A DNA stretch of 64,000 bases, from the NCBI GenBank assembly GCA_963738345.1, contig CAVTWI010000002.1:2232001-2296000 (forward strand), read 5' to 3'. This document shows, piece after piece, positions 44,870 to 53,777 of the stretch. The position numbers and the translations under genes were made by a program. How positions within the stretch are numbered: the first letter of the stretch is position 1; each line of letters begins with the position of its first letter. The notes under the pieces were generated by a model that ran no database searches, was not told where the DNA came from, and saw only the letters and a list, made by a program, of their open reading frames with translations. Origin of the DNA: Bog-159 sp963738345 (lineage in GTDB: Bacteria > Acidobacteriota > Terriglobia > Bryobacterales > Bryobacteraceae).

Positions 44870-45454
44870 TTAGTTTAATGCTTTTAAGGCCCGTTGTACG
44901 CTCATCGTGCTGCAACCAGTTTCCGCCGCTATGTCCCGTAGACTGTGACCTTGTTCCCGTAGCCTTGCCATCCGGCGACGATCCAAGATGACACGAGGAC
45001 GGCCAAGGACTTTCCCCTGCGAACGTGCCCGTTCCAGTCCACTGCGGACACGGTTCGATATCCGCTCGGCTTCAAATTTAGCAACTGTTGCCAGAATGCC
45101 GATGATCGCATCTGAAAATGCGCCAAGCGAGTCGATCCACTGTTCCTGTAGGCTCCGATACTTCACGCCGTATTGTGAGAGTTGATTGAGCAACAACAAC
45201 GTCGGCAACACTCCTTGCCGACTCAGACGATCCAAAGACCAAAACAGAAGCACGTCGTATTGGCGTTTCCTTCCAGCTTCGAGAGCGTTCTGCAATTGAG
45301 GCCGCTCTGCCTTTCGCCCGGAAACTTGATCGTGGAACTCGGCAACCACCGTCCATCCCATGCGGTCGGCGTAGGTATGAAGTTCTCGGGTTTGGTCGGT
45401 CAATTCCTGTCTGCCGTCATCGGTGCTCGTGCGTGCGTAGATGGCAACTCTCAC
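44870..45454 (-). CDS. Serine recombinase (resolvase/invertase family)
   Basis: A 194-residue small serine recombinase. Catalytic domain about 2-140: IYARTSTDDGRQ with the nucleophile Ser10, LLFWSLDRLSRQG, AEFEAERI-like helix (VAKFEAERISNRV) and the C-terminal helix-turn-helix about 150-190 (HSLRDIAAETGCSTMSVQRAL). Members resolve or invert DNA between short sites. The start GTG at 45454 overlaps the stop of the truncated beta-helix gene (GTGA), so its translation is coupled to an interrupted host gene. Confidence 0.88.
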   Translation of the reverse strand: MRVAIYARTSTDDGRQELTDQTRELHTYADRMGWTVVAEFHDQVSGRKAERPQLQNALEAGRKRQYDVLLFWSLDRLSRQGVLPTLLLLNQLSQYGVKYRSLQEQWIDSLGAFSDAIIGILATVAKFEAERISNRVRSGLERARSQGKVLGRPRVILDRRRMARLREQGHSLRDIAAETGCSTMSVQRALKALN

Positions 45455-45978
45455 AGAATCTGCGCGAAGATGCTAATTCCGGATTGACAACCTTCCAGGC
45501 CTGAACCAAGTTTAAAATTGTGAATCGCGTTATGGACCACTGTCCCCGAAGCGTTCTGAAAATACACGCCAATCGGATCTGTAACACAATCCGCAATCCC
45601 GTTCAGGGAGCCGTCGATATCGAGATTACTAATGGTTACACCAGTCGTCCCTGTCGTCACCAAAACTGCCGCCGCGATGGGATTGCCGGAACTGAGGCTT
45701 GCCGCGTTCGCAATCATCGGATTGGGTTGGATTTTCGCACCGCTCTGTCCCACCAGCTTGATGGCTTTGGAAACCGTGACTTGTTCATTGAACGGCACGC
45801 CTGTATTGCAGACAAGCACGGTATCATTCGGAGCCGCCGCAGCGACCGCCGACTGAATGGTGGTGTACTGCGCTGGACAGCCTACGATTACTCCCGCGTT
45901 ACTTACCACACGGTTTGCCGCAAATATCGGCGCACTTATCGTCATAAAAAGGAGCGAAACAATTGTCGTTTTAGTCAT
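45451..45978 (-). CDS. Truncated exported right-handed beta-helix protein
   Basis: A 175-residue product with a signal peptide (about 1-20) and the beginning of a parallel beta-helix (YTTIQSAVAAAAPNDTVLVC, then repeated VTISNLDIDG-like turns). It stops abruptly at GCQSGISIFAQIL, where the recombinase begins; family members continue for several hundred residues. No remainder is found downstream. Probably a 5' gene fragment cut by the mobile segment. Confidence 0.65.
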   Translation of the reverse strand: MTKTTIVSLLFMTISAPIFAANRVVSNAGVIVGCPAQYTTIQSAVAAAAPNDTVLVCNTGVPFNEQVTVSKAIKLVGQSGAKIQPNPMIANAASLSSGNPIAAAVLVTTGTTGVTISNLDIDGSLNGIADCVTDPIGVYFQNASGTVVHNAIHNFKLGSGLEGCQSGISIFAQIL

Positions 45979-46322
45979 ATGCCCTTCCCTTTTTGTTTTT
46001 CCCCGCTAAAACCGTAGCATAAGACCCGTAATATCGTTGGAGGCGAAGAGTACACAGGTCAACTAGAAAGGCCGGGTGTGGTGTGCTTCTACACTGATGG
46101 ATACGATCTAAGAACTTCTTGTGGGGAAAAAGCCGGATGTTTTAAGTCCTCAACGGGGACATAGTACGCATATTACGACCAAAAGCGCAAAATTCGCCGA
46201 ATAGTGGCTAGTTATTGGGACGTTGGTGCCTCATTCGTAGCCATCAACTAACCGAGCAGAACAAGATGTTAGTCAGATGACGCTGGACTATGTGTTAGTA
46301 GTCTCGCATTTTGCGCACCTGG
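45979..46322. other. Gene-free AT-richer stretch at the edge of the island
   Basis: No ORF of credible coding character, no tRNA and no clear repeat was found in this 344-bp stretch between the beta-helix start and the transglycosylase end. It is visibly poorer in GC than the right-hand flank, so it likely belongs to the imported segment. Confidence 0.5.
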
Positions 46323-47835
46323 TCACTGCGCTGCCGGCGCCGCCCCCGCCTGCCGCTCCTGTAACACCGCCTGCGCATCGTCGTAAACCTGCGCAAAAAA
46401 ATTGCGCGACGTCGGCGAACACCCGATATGCATCGTCTGTCTCCCCGGCGGCTCTTCCACGAATCCCAGCGATCCGTTCCAGCCCAAATCGTCCAGCACG
46501 AATTGCAAACACTCCAGCTCGCCCGGCGGCAGACCCGCCATCGAAAGATCGAAAACCTGCCCGCTGCTGTGGTCCAACGCGCGCGTCCCCCCCACCGTCC
46601 GCGCCGCCGCCATCCACCTTGGGAAGCACCAGCGCGGTCGCCTGCAGCGGTACGAACACTTCGTCCGGACTCAGCACCGCATGCAGCCGCCGCGTTTCGA
46701 AAGCGATGTAGGCCAGCGTGCCCACCGTCGAGGGCAGCGCCTTCATCCGCCAACTGCCGCTCTCGTCCGCCTCGCGCATCCCCATCCGGTATCCGAAAAA
46801 GTCCGGATCGTTGGGCGCGCTCACCAACTTCCCGCCTTCCTCGTTCTGGATCCGGTCGCTGCTCTCGTAGATCAAATCCCCCGGCTTCAACCACGACGAT
46901 AAGCGGTCCGGCGCGCGTTGCGTGGGCGACGCCGCATACCGGTACTCCGCGCCCAAATCGCGAAATTCCTCCGGATCCTCCCGGTACATCCGCAGCAACT
47001 GCTCCGCCCGCATTACCCGAAACCAATAGGTCGGCGAATAGTCGCGCTCCATCTGCGCCCGCAGCGCACCGCACAGCTCGCGATTCCATACCGGATCGCA
47101 TCCGAAAAATACTTTCGCCACGCTCGCCGGCGGATCGTCCAGCCCCCTGGTATTCTTGGCCATCGCACGGAAATCCGCCACACAACCCTCGCCGCAGTGA
47201 TACGCCCAGATGGCCCAATCGCGGCCCCCGTAGCGCTGTTCCATGCCCGCCAGATACTGCGCCGCCGCCGGGATCGCCCTCTCCGGCTTCAGCCGGTCGT
47301 CCCGCGTCAGCACCGTGTACGTCTCCTTGCGCTTCACCGTACGGTTCACCAGCTTGCCATGTTTGTTGCGCACCTGCGTCTGCGTCCTTATCGTCCGGTG
47401 CCGCGTGGCGTAGGCCACCCGCAAGCCGATCCGCCGCCCCGTCGCTTCGGAAATCTGCAGGATGCCGCGCGGACCCGCCGGACTCTCGGCGTTGGCCACC
47501 CCCCAGCTTTCCAGATACGCCATGGCCTGCAGCACCGATGCCGGAAAACCGCTCTGCCGCTCCGCGTCGCGAAACAGTCGCTGCAACCCCGCGGCATTCA
47601 CCCGCTCGGCTCCCTGTACCGCCAGCGGTTCGCGCATAATGCCGAAGGTCTGCGATTGGATCATGGCCTCCGTGCGCTGCCGCAGCGTATCGTCCACCAG
47701 CGTCTGCCGTTCAATGCCGATGCCCGTCAGACGGTGCGCCGGCACGAAATATTTAACTTCGGTGGTGGAGGCGGGCAGCGCGGCACAGAAAGCCACAGCC
47801 AGCGCGGCACAAGATCGATGCAAGCTCAAGATCAA
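46323..47835 (-). pseudogene. Exported lytic transglycosylase (SLT-like), one-base frameshift near the end
   Basis: Signal peptide about 1-23, then an SLT-type core with GFPASVLQAMAYLESWGVAN (catalytic Glu in the ESWG stretch), PRGILQISEATGRRIG and YGGRDWAIWAYHCGEGC. The uninterrupted frame runs to 46288 but becomes Gly/Arg/Ala-rich and non-protein-like after KVDGGGADGGG. At a G7 tract (46587-46593) dropping one base switches into the frame ending at 46323: DHSSGQVFDLSMAGLPPGE, LDDLGWNGSLGFVEE, MHIGCSPTSRNFFAQ. The corrected gene is 1,512 bases, 503 residues. It likely remodels peptidoglycan; upstream of it lies a porin gene in the same direction. Confidence 0.75.
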
Positions 47836-47867
47836 GCCCCATTATCGCGCGATCCCCCCGCGCAGTG

Positions 47868-49211
47868 CTATTTCCCGCCCCGCGGCTTTAGCCCGAACTC
47901 CATGTGCAGCCTCACGCTCTCGATCCACACCGGCCCGCGATCGTGGTTGAACGCCAGGTTGTTATCGTGCTGCAGGTCGAAGCTCGCATAGAAGCCGGAA
48001 AACAACCGCGCGCTATAGTAACTCTCCCAAACGTATTCCGGCGCGTAGTTCAACGTTCCGTCGCCAATCAGAAAATCGAGCCCCCCCCGCGCCAGATAAA
48101 CCGCATGTACGCCCGAAATCCCGCTGGCCGTAAACGAAGATCCGAACACATCGTCCTTCCGTTTCCACCGCGTCCCCTTCACCGAAAACCCGCCGCTCGC
48201 CAACCGGTCGATAGCCGTAAAGGCGAAATCTTGCCCCTTGCCGTCGTTCCACCCCAACCGCATGAACACGCCCAAATCTTTGGTGATTTCCTGTTCCAGA
48301 TTTATGCCCGCGCCGTATTTCAACGTTCCCCAATGCTTCACCGCATCAACATCGGGCGCCGTCCCCGTCGACTCGCCCTGTTTAATCGCGTCCGCATAAG
48401 TGCCCGAATGCGTATGGTTCGCGTACTCCAGCAACCGCACCACGCCCGCATGCCCGCCCAGCGTGTACCGCCGCTCTTCCTCAAAAACATCTCCCCTGTC
48501 CACGAACAGCCGCCGGTCGAAGCGCCCTCCGTTGGCCACCCTTGGTTCCGCCGCGCTCGCATACCGGAACGACCAGTTGCGCGTATGCAACTCGTGCACC
48601 CATCCCCACGTGTAGCCCCGCGTATCCGCCGGATAATCCCACGCGCCGTTATACATCACCGCCCAGGTCATGAACTGCGTGCGCGGATCGTGCGTGTAAG
48701 TATTGTTATCGAAGAAATCCGAAAGCGAAAAACGCCCGGCCGTAATCGTATAGCGCACCATGGGCCGCTCGCCCGCCAGTTGGTTGGCATCGCTCTCCAC
48801 GCGTTCCTTCTCCGCGCCGAATCCAATGTCGTAGGTCAGGTAAAGCCGGGCGATATAAGGCTTCGGAGTCGCCGTAGCCACCCGTGGCAGTTCCCCATTC
48901 GAAGGATTAGCCAATCCGTTTACGCCGCTGAATCCCCTGCCCCCCGCGATCTCCGGATCGAAAACGAATTGCAGATTGTGCGCCACGCGCGCGGCGAAAA
49001 ACAGAGTGGTGGTCAGTGAAACATCGTCCTCGCGGTAGTCCTGCAAACTATGCGGCCCGCTGTAAGGAGAGTTGAAGGTGCCATGATTCTGGCCGATGGA
49101 AGTAGCTTGGTAAAACAGGTTCCAGTTTTCGAAGGCAGGTGGGTCTGTCGACTGAGCCGCCAGACCCGCGCATAATGACAAAATGGTTACAACAAGTGGA
49201 AGCACCCTCAT
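47868..49211 (-). CDS. Carbohydrate-selective porin (OprB-like)
   Basis: A 447-residue outer-membrane beta-barrel: signal peptide about 1-19, then amphipathic strands with alternating aromatic residues (LYLTYDIGFGAE, MVRYTITAGRFSLSDFFD) and a C-terminal strand ending in LHMEFGLKPRGGK. The pattern of FDNNTYTHDPRTQFMTWA and AWDYPADTRGYTWG is characteristic of OprB-family porins, which take up sugars. 32 bp upstream of the transglycosylase gene in the same direction. A C8 tract at about 48081 lies in frame without damage. Confidence 0.8.
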   Translation of the reverse strand: MRVLPLVVTILSLCAGLAAQSTDPPAFENWNLFYQATSIGQNHGTFNSPYSGPHSLQDYREDDVSLTTTLFFAARVAHNLQFVFDPEIAGGRGFSGVNGLANPSNGELPRVATATPKPYIARLYLTYDIGFGAEKERVESDANQLAGERPMVRYTITAGRFSLSDFFDNNTYTHDPRTQFMTWAVMYNGAWDYPADTRGYTWGWVHELHTRNWSFRYASAAEPRVANGGRFDRRLFVDRGDVFEEERRYTLGGHAGVVRLLEYANHTHSGTYADAIKQGESTGTAPDVDAVKHWGTLKYGAGINLEQEITKDLGVFMRLGWNDGKGQDFAFTAIDRLASGGFSVKGTRWKRKDDVFGSSFTASGISGVHAVYLARGGLDFLIGDGTLNYAPEYVWESYYSARLFSGFYASFDLQHDNNLAFNHDRGPVWIESVRLHMEFGLKPRGGK

Positions 49212-49259
49212 GCAGATCTTCTAATCTACCAGGAGAGTGCTTCCGTTCCTAACTCGCCC

Positions 49260-50177
49260 CTACTGATAAGTCACGTTGATCGTATTCTCCACGCTGGCTG
49301 CCGCGTAACCGTAATCCAGACCCGTCGCCGTAAAACTCACTGGAGCCGAGACGTTGGATAGCGAAAGCGTCGACGTTGAAATCGTAATGCCGCCGCCGGA
49401 AATCGTATAGCTGGGCGGCAGCGACAACAACACCGCCGAAGGGATCGTGAAGGTGCCCGCCGAAGTCGGCGCCGTGCAAACGAAAGCCCCGGCCACGAAT
49501 GATTCCGTGCTGCCGTTCAACGATCCGAACGAAGTGCCCGTGATACTTACATACGTGCCCGGATCGCCGCCGCTCCAATTCACCGCCGCGCCGTTGGCCC
49601 GGGTGATCGTCGATAAGTTGCTCAAGTTGGTCCAGGTGACTGGCGCAGCCACCGACAACGCCGCTGTGAAAGGACCCACGTCCGGACCACCCGTGCCATT
49701 GTCGAACGTGAAACTGCCGCCCGTAGCCGGAATGAACGACGTGGCCGTTGACGGCGTGCCATAGATGCTGAAGCCGTCTACGGTCTGCAGGGGCATAGCC
49801 AACACACCGTCCGGACCGTGGATATTTACATCCGGACCGGCATTCAAATAGCTGAAAGTGAATTCAGCCGGCGGAGGTGTGGCGGCGCTGGCATTGTAAA
49901 AATTCACAGTGCAACTGCCGATAGACGACGATCCAGAGGCCGCCGATAACGCGCCGGCGTTAAACTGCGAGTAGGTAATTTTGAAGAAATCGGCAAACCC
50001 CGAGTCCGTGGTGCCGCCGCCTATGGTAACGCCAGCAACGGTGGTGCCTGGCGTGGTCAGCTTATTCACACCCACGATCCCCAGGCTCAAACTACCCGTC
50101 TGCGTGATCTTATCCAGCACGCCCGGCGGAAGGGTGTTGTAAGTATCGGAGCAGGTGCGTCCGCTGGCCGCGATCGG
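49260..50177 (-). pseudogene. TIGR03437-type exported protein, 3' part (split by IS)
   Basis: This fragment carries the C-terminal two thirds of a secreted protein, resuming at PIAASGRTCSDTYNTLPPG right after the target-site copy and continuing as strand-rich Ser/Thr/Gly sequence to a QY-rich end (ENTINVTYQ). Together with 51737-52480, and minus one 8-bp target copy, it forms a single 1,662-base ORF (553 residues). The first internal methionine-type start (50120) is an artefact of the split. Adhesive or cell-surface roles are likely; no enzyme motif is visible. Confidence 0.75.
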
Positions 50178-50185
50178 GATGGTGG
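50178..50185. repeat. IS target-site duplication, left copy
   Basis: GATGGTGG directly abuts the left end of the IS256-family element and matches 51737-51744 on the right. Confidence 0.85.
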
Positions 50186-50267
50186 GGCGGTGTCAAGTGG
50201 TTTGTGTAAACGGTTCGGATTCGCGCCATTTTTTTTGAAGTTTTTTCCTTGCTGCCGCAGGCGCTCG

Positions 50268-50320
50268 GGGTTGTGGGAAAGTGGGAATCCTGCTTTTGGA
50301 TTTCCACTTTTCCACAACCC
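50268..50320 (+). other. 23-bp-stem hairpin in the IS passenger region
   Basis: The arm 50268-50290 (GGGTTGTGGGAAAGTGGGAA + TCC) pairs along its full length with 50298-50320, loop TGCTTTT. The only two non-Watson-Crick positions are G-U wobbles in plus-strand RNA but A-C mismatches in minus-strand RNA, so a plus-strand (antisense to transposase) structured RNA is the better fit. AT-rich flanks with T8 and T6 runs and C8/C9 runs surround it. Confidence 0.5.
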
Positions 50321-50458
50321 ACACTTAAGAATTCTTGGTTTTGTTTTTCTTGATTTTTATAAATTGCTTTCTTTGATCGTTCGACGGCCACAGCTCCGCT
50401 ATCGCCATCCTCGGGTTTTGCCCCCCCCTCCTACGCGTTTTGTCCCCCCCCCGCTTTA

Positions 50459-51679
50459 TTAAGCGTTCACCGCCGGCATCCGTTCTGGCCACTGAATACT
50501 GAACCGGTTTAGAGCTTCCCGCCAGTTCTGTACCGGCATGCTCCACTTTTTCGACGCGTTCCGTAACGCCAGATACAACAACTTGAAAGCGGCTTCATCG
50601 TTGGGAAACGAGCCTCGCATCTTGATAATTTTCCGGAGTGACATATTCAGCGACTCAATCGCGTTGGTCGTGTAGATCACCTTCCGGATCTCTGCCGGAT
50701 AAGCGAAAAATGGCGTGATTCGCTCCCAGTTGCGCCGCCAGGTCTGACTGACCATCGGACACACTCCATCCCATTTCTTTGCCAATGCATCCAGGTGCAG
50801 TTCCGCTTCCATCGCCGTGGCCGACTGATACACCTGTCGTAGGTCGCTGGCCACCGCCTTTCGTTGCTTCCAACTGACGTACGCCAACGACGCCCGCAAC
50901 ATGTGCACGATGCACAGTTGCACTTCCGCATTCGGAAATGTCGCTTCTATCGCCTCTGGAAACCCTTTCAATCCGTCCACGCAAGCGATGAAGATGTCCT
51001 TCACCCCTCGGCCCTGGATCTCCGTCATCACCTGCAGCCACTGCTTGGCCCCTTCGTTTTGCGCCGTCCACAACCCGAGGATCTCCTTACGCCCTTCCAT
51101 GTTCACTCCCATCACCACGTGGATCGCCTTGTTCTGGACATGTCCCCCATCCCGCACCTTTACCCGCAACGCGTCCATGTACACGATCGGATACACTTCC
51201 TCCAGCGGCCGGCTTTGCCAGGCCTTCACTTCGTCCATCACCGCTTCCGTCACATTGGAAATCAGCGTCGGCGAAACCTCGATCCCGTATATCTCCTTCA
51301 GGTGACCCTCGATCTCCCGCGTCGTCATCCCGCGCGAGTACATCGAGATAATCTTGTCATCGAAGCCCGTGAACCGGGTCTGCCCTTTGGCTACGATCTT
51401 CGGCTCGAAGCTCCCGTTCCGGTCCCGCGGCGTTTCCAGTTCGATCTCCCCGAAGTCCCCTTTCAGGTTCTTCTTGGTTGTACCGTTCCGCGAATTGCCA
51501 CTGTGGTTCCCGGCCGGATCGTGCTTCTCATAGCCGACGTGTTCTGTCAGTTCGGCCTGGAGCGCGCGTTCCAAAACGGCTTTCGTCAGTTGCTTCAGAA
51601 GTCCGTTCTCGCCAATAATGTCTTCTGGTTTCTTGTAGTTGACCAGCAGTTCGTCGATCAGTTTCAGGTCTATTGCCAT
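50459..51679 (-). CDS. IS256-family transposase (mutator type)
   Basis: A 406-residue DDE transposase. N-terminal helix region, the HSGNSRNGTTKKNLKGDFGE and TPRDRNGSFEP blocks, a helix-turn-helix (GMTTREIEGHLKEIYGIEVS), catalytic Asp in VYMDALRVKVRD, second Asp in IACVDGLKGFPEAI, the conserved CIVHMLR signature and the Glu in YTTNAIESLNMSLRKI. Length is normal and no frameshift is seen, so the element is probably active. Start ATG at 51679 with AGGAGAACCG upstream. Confidence 0.95.
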   Translation of the reverse strand: MAIDLKLIDELLVNYKKPEDIIGENGLLKQLTKAVLERALQAELTEHVGYEKHDPAGNHSGNSRNGTTKKNLKGDFGEIELETPRDRNGSFEPKIVAKGQTRFTGFDDKIISMYSRGMTTREIEGHLKEIYGIEVSPTLISNVTEAVMDEVKAWQSRPLEEVYPIVYMDALRVKVRDGGHVQNKAIHVVMGVNMEGRKEILGLWTAQNEGAKQWLQVMTEIQGRGVKDIFIACVDGLKGFPEAIEATFPNAEVQLCIVHMLRASLAYVSWKQRKAVASDLRQVYQSATAMEAELHLDALAKKWDGVCPMVSQTWRRNWERITPFFAYPAEIRKVIYTTNAIESLNMSLRKIIKMRGSFPNDEAAFKLLYLALRNASKKWSMPVQNWREALNRFSIQWPERMPAVNA

Positions 51680-51736
51680 CGGTTCTCCTAGTTTGCGCTA
51701 TCCGATGGCCGTTTACACAATCTAATTTATACCCTC

Positions 51737-51744
51737 GATGGTGG
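51737..51744. repeat. IS target-site duplication, right copy
   Basis: GATGGTGG immediately right of the IS end, identical to 50178-50185. Confidence 0.85.
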
Positions 51745-52480
51745 CAAAGTTACTCACATACGTACCGGTCACAATCACTACAGACACATTGCATCCAGTG
51801 ACTCCTCCTGGAACCACCACGTTAATCTGGTCGAGACCCGTGTAAGACGACCGGCCATGGTATGGCACCGTGGCTTTCACTCCGCCTATATCCACTTCAA
51901 TCGGATCGCTCACCGGCCCCCCCGCCGCATCGTCCGATACCGGCCCCAAGCCCGTTCCCCAAAGTTCCAGCGTATCGCCCGGATTGGCCGCTGCCGTATA
52001 TCCAAGGTACGCGCCGTTATTGTTCGCGTTGAATCCAGCCGCTGGACCCGTCCCGCTATTGAAAGTCAGTAACCCAAAAGCGCTCTCCACTACCTGAATC
52101 GGAAATGCCGCGCTGGTGCCCGCGCTGGTCGTCACCGTAATCGTCCCCGTACCCACCGGCGTGGCCGAAGGCAGAACCGCATCGATCTGCAGGGGCGACA
52201 GCGAGTAAATCAAAGGGTTCGTGGTTGTGCCGTTCACCGTCACGGCAATCGTCACACCGCCCAGAGTGCTCACCAGTGTGCCGCCCTGCAAAGGGTAAGT
52301 CGTGGTGGTCAAATTGGTGCCGAAAATATCGAAGATCGATCCTCGCGCAATGCCGTAGTTCGGCAAACCCGGCAAGGTGTAACTGTAGTTGTTCAACAGT
52401 CCGCCGACCGTGGGCGTCTGTGCCAGGGCATGCCCCGCGAATAGGCTCGCCAGTGCGAGCGTCAAACCGCCAAATCTCAT
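51737..52480 (-). pseudogene. TIGR03437-type exported protein, 5' part (split by IS)
   Basis: Signal peptide about 1-20, then a TIGR03437-like Solibacter surface domain (RGSIFDIFGTNL, YPLQGGTLVSTLGGVTIAV, SPLQIDAVLPS, LELWGTGLGPV, GLDQINVVVP). The frame runs through the target duplication and then ends inside the IS after EGIN, so a 252-residue truncated protein (to 51722) could still be exported. The rest of the gene continues at 50177 leftward. Confidence 0.8.
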
Positions 52481-52649
52481 AAGTCCTCCATAGCATAGTG
52501 CGCCGAAACCATAATCCGTTTCAGGGCGTCACACACCCAATCATTCTATTCTTGTTGCCAGAACCAAACCCATCCGTGATTATCCCGAGTATATCTGGCC
52601 AGCCCACTTCTGTCTCCCCCCCAGCCGCCGCAAGTGGTAGTCTCGTTAA

Positions 52650-53732
52650 ATGCGCTCAGACTTTCCCCGTTCACCCATCGCCGCTGCCGCCGCATGCGTT
52701 GCCGCCCTATGTTTACCGGCCTTCGGCCAGCCTGCCCCAGCCGCCAAAACCGCCGAACAACAATTCAAAAACATTCAGGCCCTCAAAGGTACCCCCGCCG
52801 ACCAGGTCTTTCCCGCCATGCAATTCATCTCTGCCTCCCTTGGCGTCGAGTGTGAGTTTTGTCACGTCGAGGGCAAGTTCGACGCCGACGACAAGCCCGC
52901 CAAGAAGACCGCCCGCCAGATGATTACCATGACTTTGGCCATCAATAAAGATAGCTTCAATGCCCGCAAAGAGGTCAGTTGTTACACCTGCCATCGCGGC
53001 GCGCATGACCCTGTCGGCACGCCCCCGGTGATCGCCACCGATGCCGAACCCGAACATGCCTCCGCCCATGCAGAAGCCGCCCCCGCCACAGCCCCCACCG
53101 CCGATCAACTCCTCGAAAAATACGTCGCCGCCATCGGTGGTGCGGACGCCCTTCACAAAATCTCCAGCCGCATCTCCAAAGGAAACATCTCGTTTAGCGG
53201 ACATGACACACCCATCGAACTCTTCGCCAAAGCCCCCGGTAAACGCATGTCGATAACTCACTCGCCCACCGGCGACAGCATCACCGCCTTCGACGGCACC
53301 ATAGGATGGTTGGGCAATGCCGGCCGCCCCGCCCGCGAGATGTCCGGCCAGGAAGCCGAAGCCGCCCGCCTCGATGCCGACTTCTACTTCCCCACTCACA
53401 TCAAAGAAATCTTCACCGGCTTCCGCGTCGGCCGCCCTGAGCAGATCGATGGCCGCGCCGCAAATACCCTGATCTGCCGCCGCGAGGGTCAGCCCCCCGT
53501 TCGGCTCTACTTCGATCCATCCACCGGCCTCTTGCTCCGCCAGGTCCGCTACACCGACACTCCCATCGGCCGCAACCCCACCCAGATTGACTACTCCGAC
53601 TACCGTGAAATCGACGGCATCAAAATCCCCTTCCGCTGGACCCTCTCGCGGGTCAACGGCCGCTTCACCATCCAGATTCAGGAAGCCAAACAAAACGTCC
53701 CCGTCGACGACGCCAAATTCGCCAAGCCCTAG
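52650..53732 (+). CDS. Exported dihaem cytochrome c fused to a lipoprotein-like domain
   Basis: A 360-residue exported protein, signal peptide about 1-26. Two CxxCH haem sites, CEFCH (68-72) and CYTCH (111-115), lie in a domain resembling the photosynthetic reaction-centre cytochrome c subunit found widely in Acidobacteriota (FPAMQFISASLGVECEFCH context). Residues 150-360 form an outer-membrane-lipoprotein-carrier-like fold (LLEKYVAAIGGADALHKISS). It probably handles periplasmic electrons; the second domain may bind a lipid or the membrane. The antisense strand is open over the same span, which is a composition artefact. Confidence 0.8.
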   Translation: MRSDFPRSPIAAAAACVAALCLPAFGQPAPAAKTAEQQFKNIQALKGTPADQVFPAMQFISASLGVECEFCHVEGKFDADDKPAKKTARQMITMTLAINKDSFNARKEVSCYTCHRGAHDPVGTPPVIATDAEPEHASAHAEAAPATAPTADQLLEKYVAAIGGADALHKISSRISKGNISFSGHDTPIELFAKAPGKRMSITHSPTGDSITAFDGTIGWLGNAGRPAREMSGQEAEAARLDADFYFPTHIKEIFTGFRVGRPEQIDGRAANTLICRREGQPPVRLYFDPSTGLLLRQVRYTDTPIGRNPTQIDYSDYREIDGIKIPFRWTLSRVNGRFTIQIQEAKQNVPVDDAKFAKP

Positions 53733-53777
53733 CCGCCCCAGATCGCCTTGCGCCGTGCTACCACTCAACTGGTAACT

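Larger units (their letters stand above)
50186..51736 (-). mobile_element. IS256-family insertion sequence, complete, 1,551 bp
   Basis: Ends are imperfect inverted repeats of about 28 bp: GGCGGTGTCAAGTGGTTTGT on the left and, reverse-complemented on the right, GAGGGTATAAATTAGATTGT; both then share GTAAACGG. Both flanks carry the 8-bp duplication GATGGTGG. One transposase gene on the minus strand and an unusual 273-bp non-coding passenger between its stop and the left end. The insertion splits the TIGR03437-type gene; precise excision would restore it, so the event looks recent. Confidence 0.92.

Noticed and set aside
46428..47639. 403-residue plus-strand ORF
   Set aside because: Extreme Pro/Arg/Ser composition, antisense to the transglycosylase gene.
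50110..50391. 93-residue ORF across the IS left end
   Set aside because: Spans the IS boundary, target duplication and host gene; cannot be an ancestral gene and has no family match.
52713..53768. 351-residue minus-strand ORF over the cytochrome gene
   Set aside because: Gly/Asp/Val-rich mirror of a gene with haem motifs on the plus strand.
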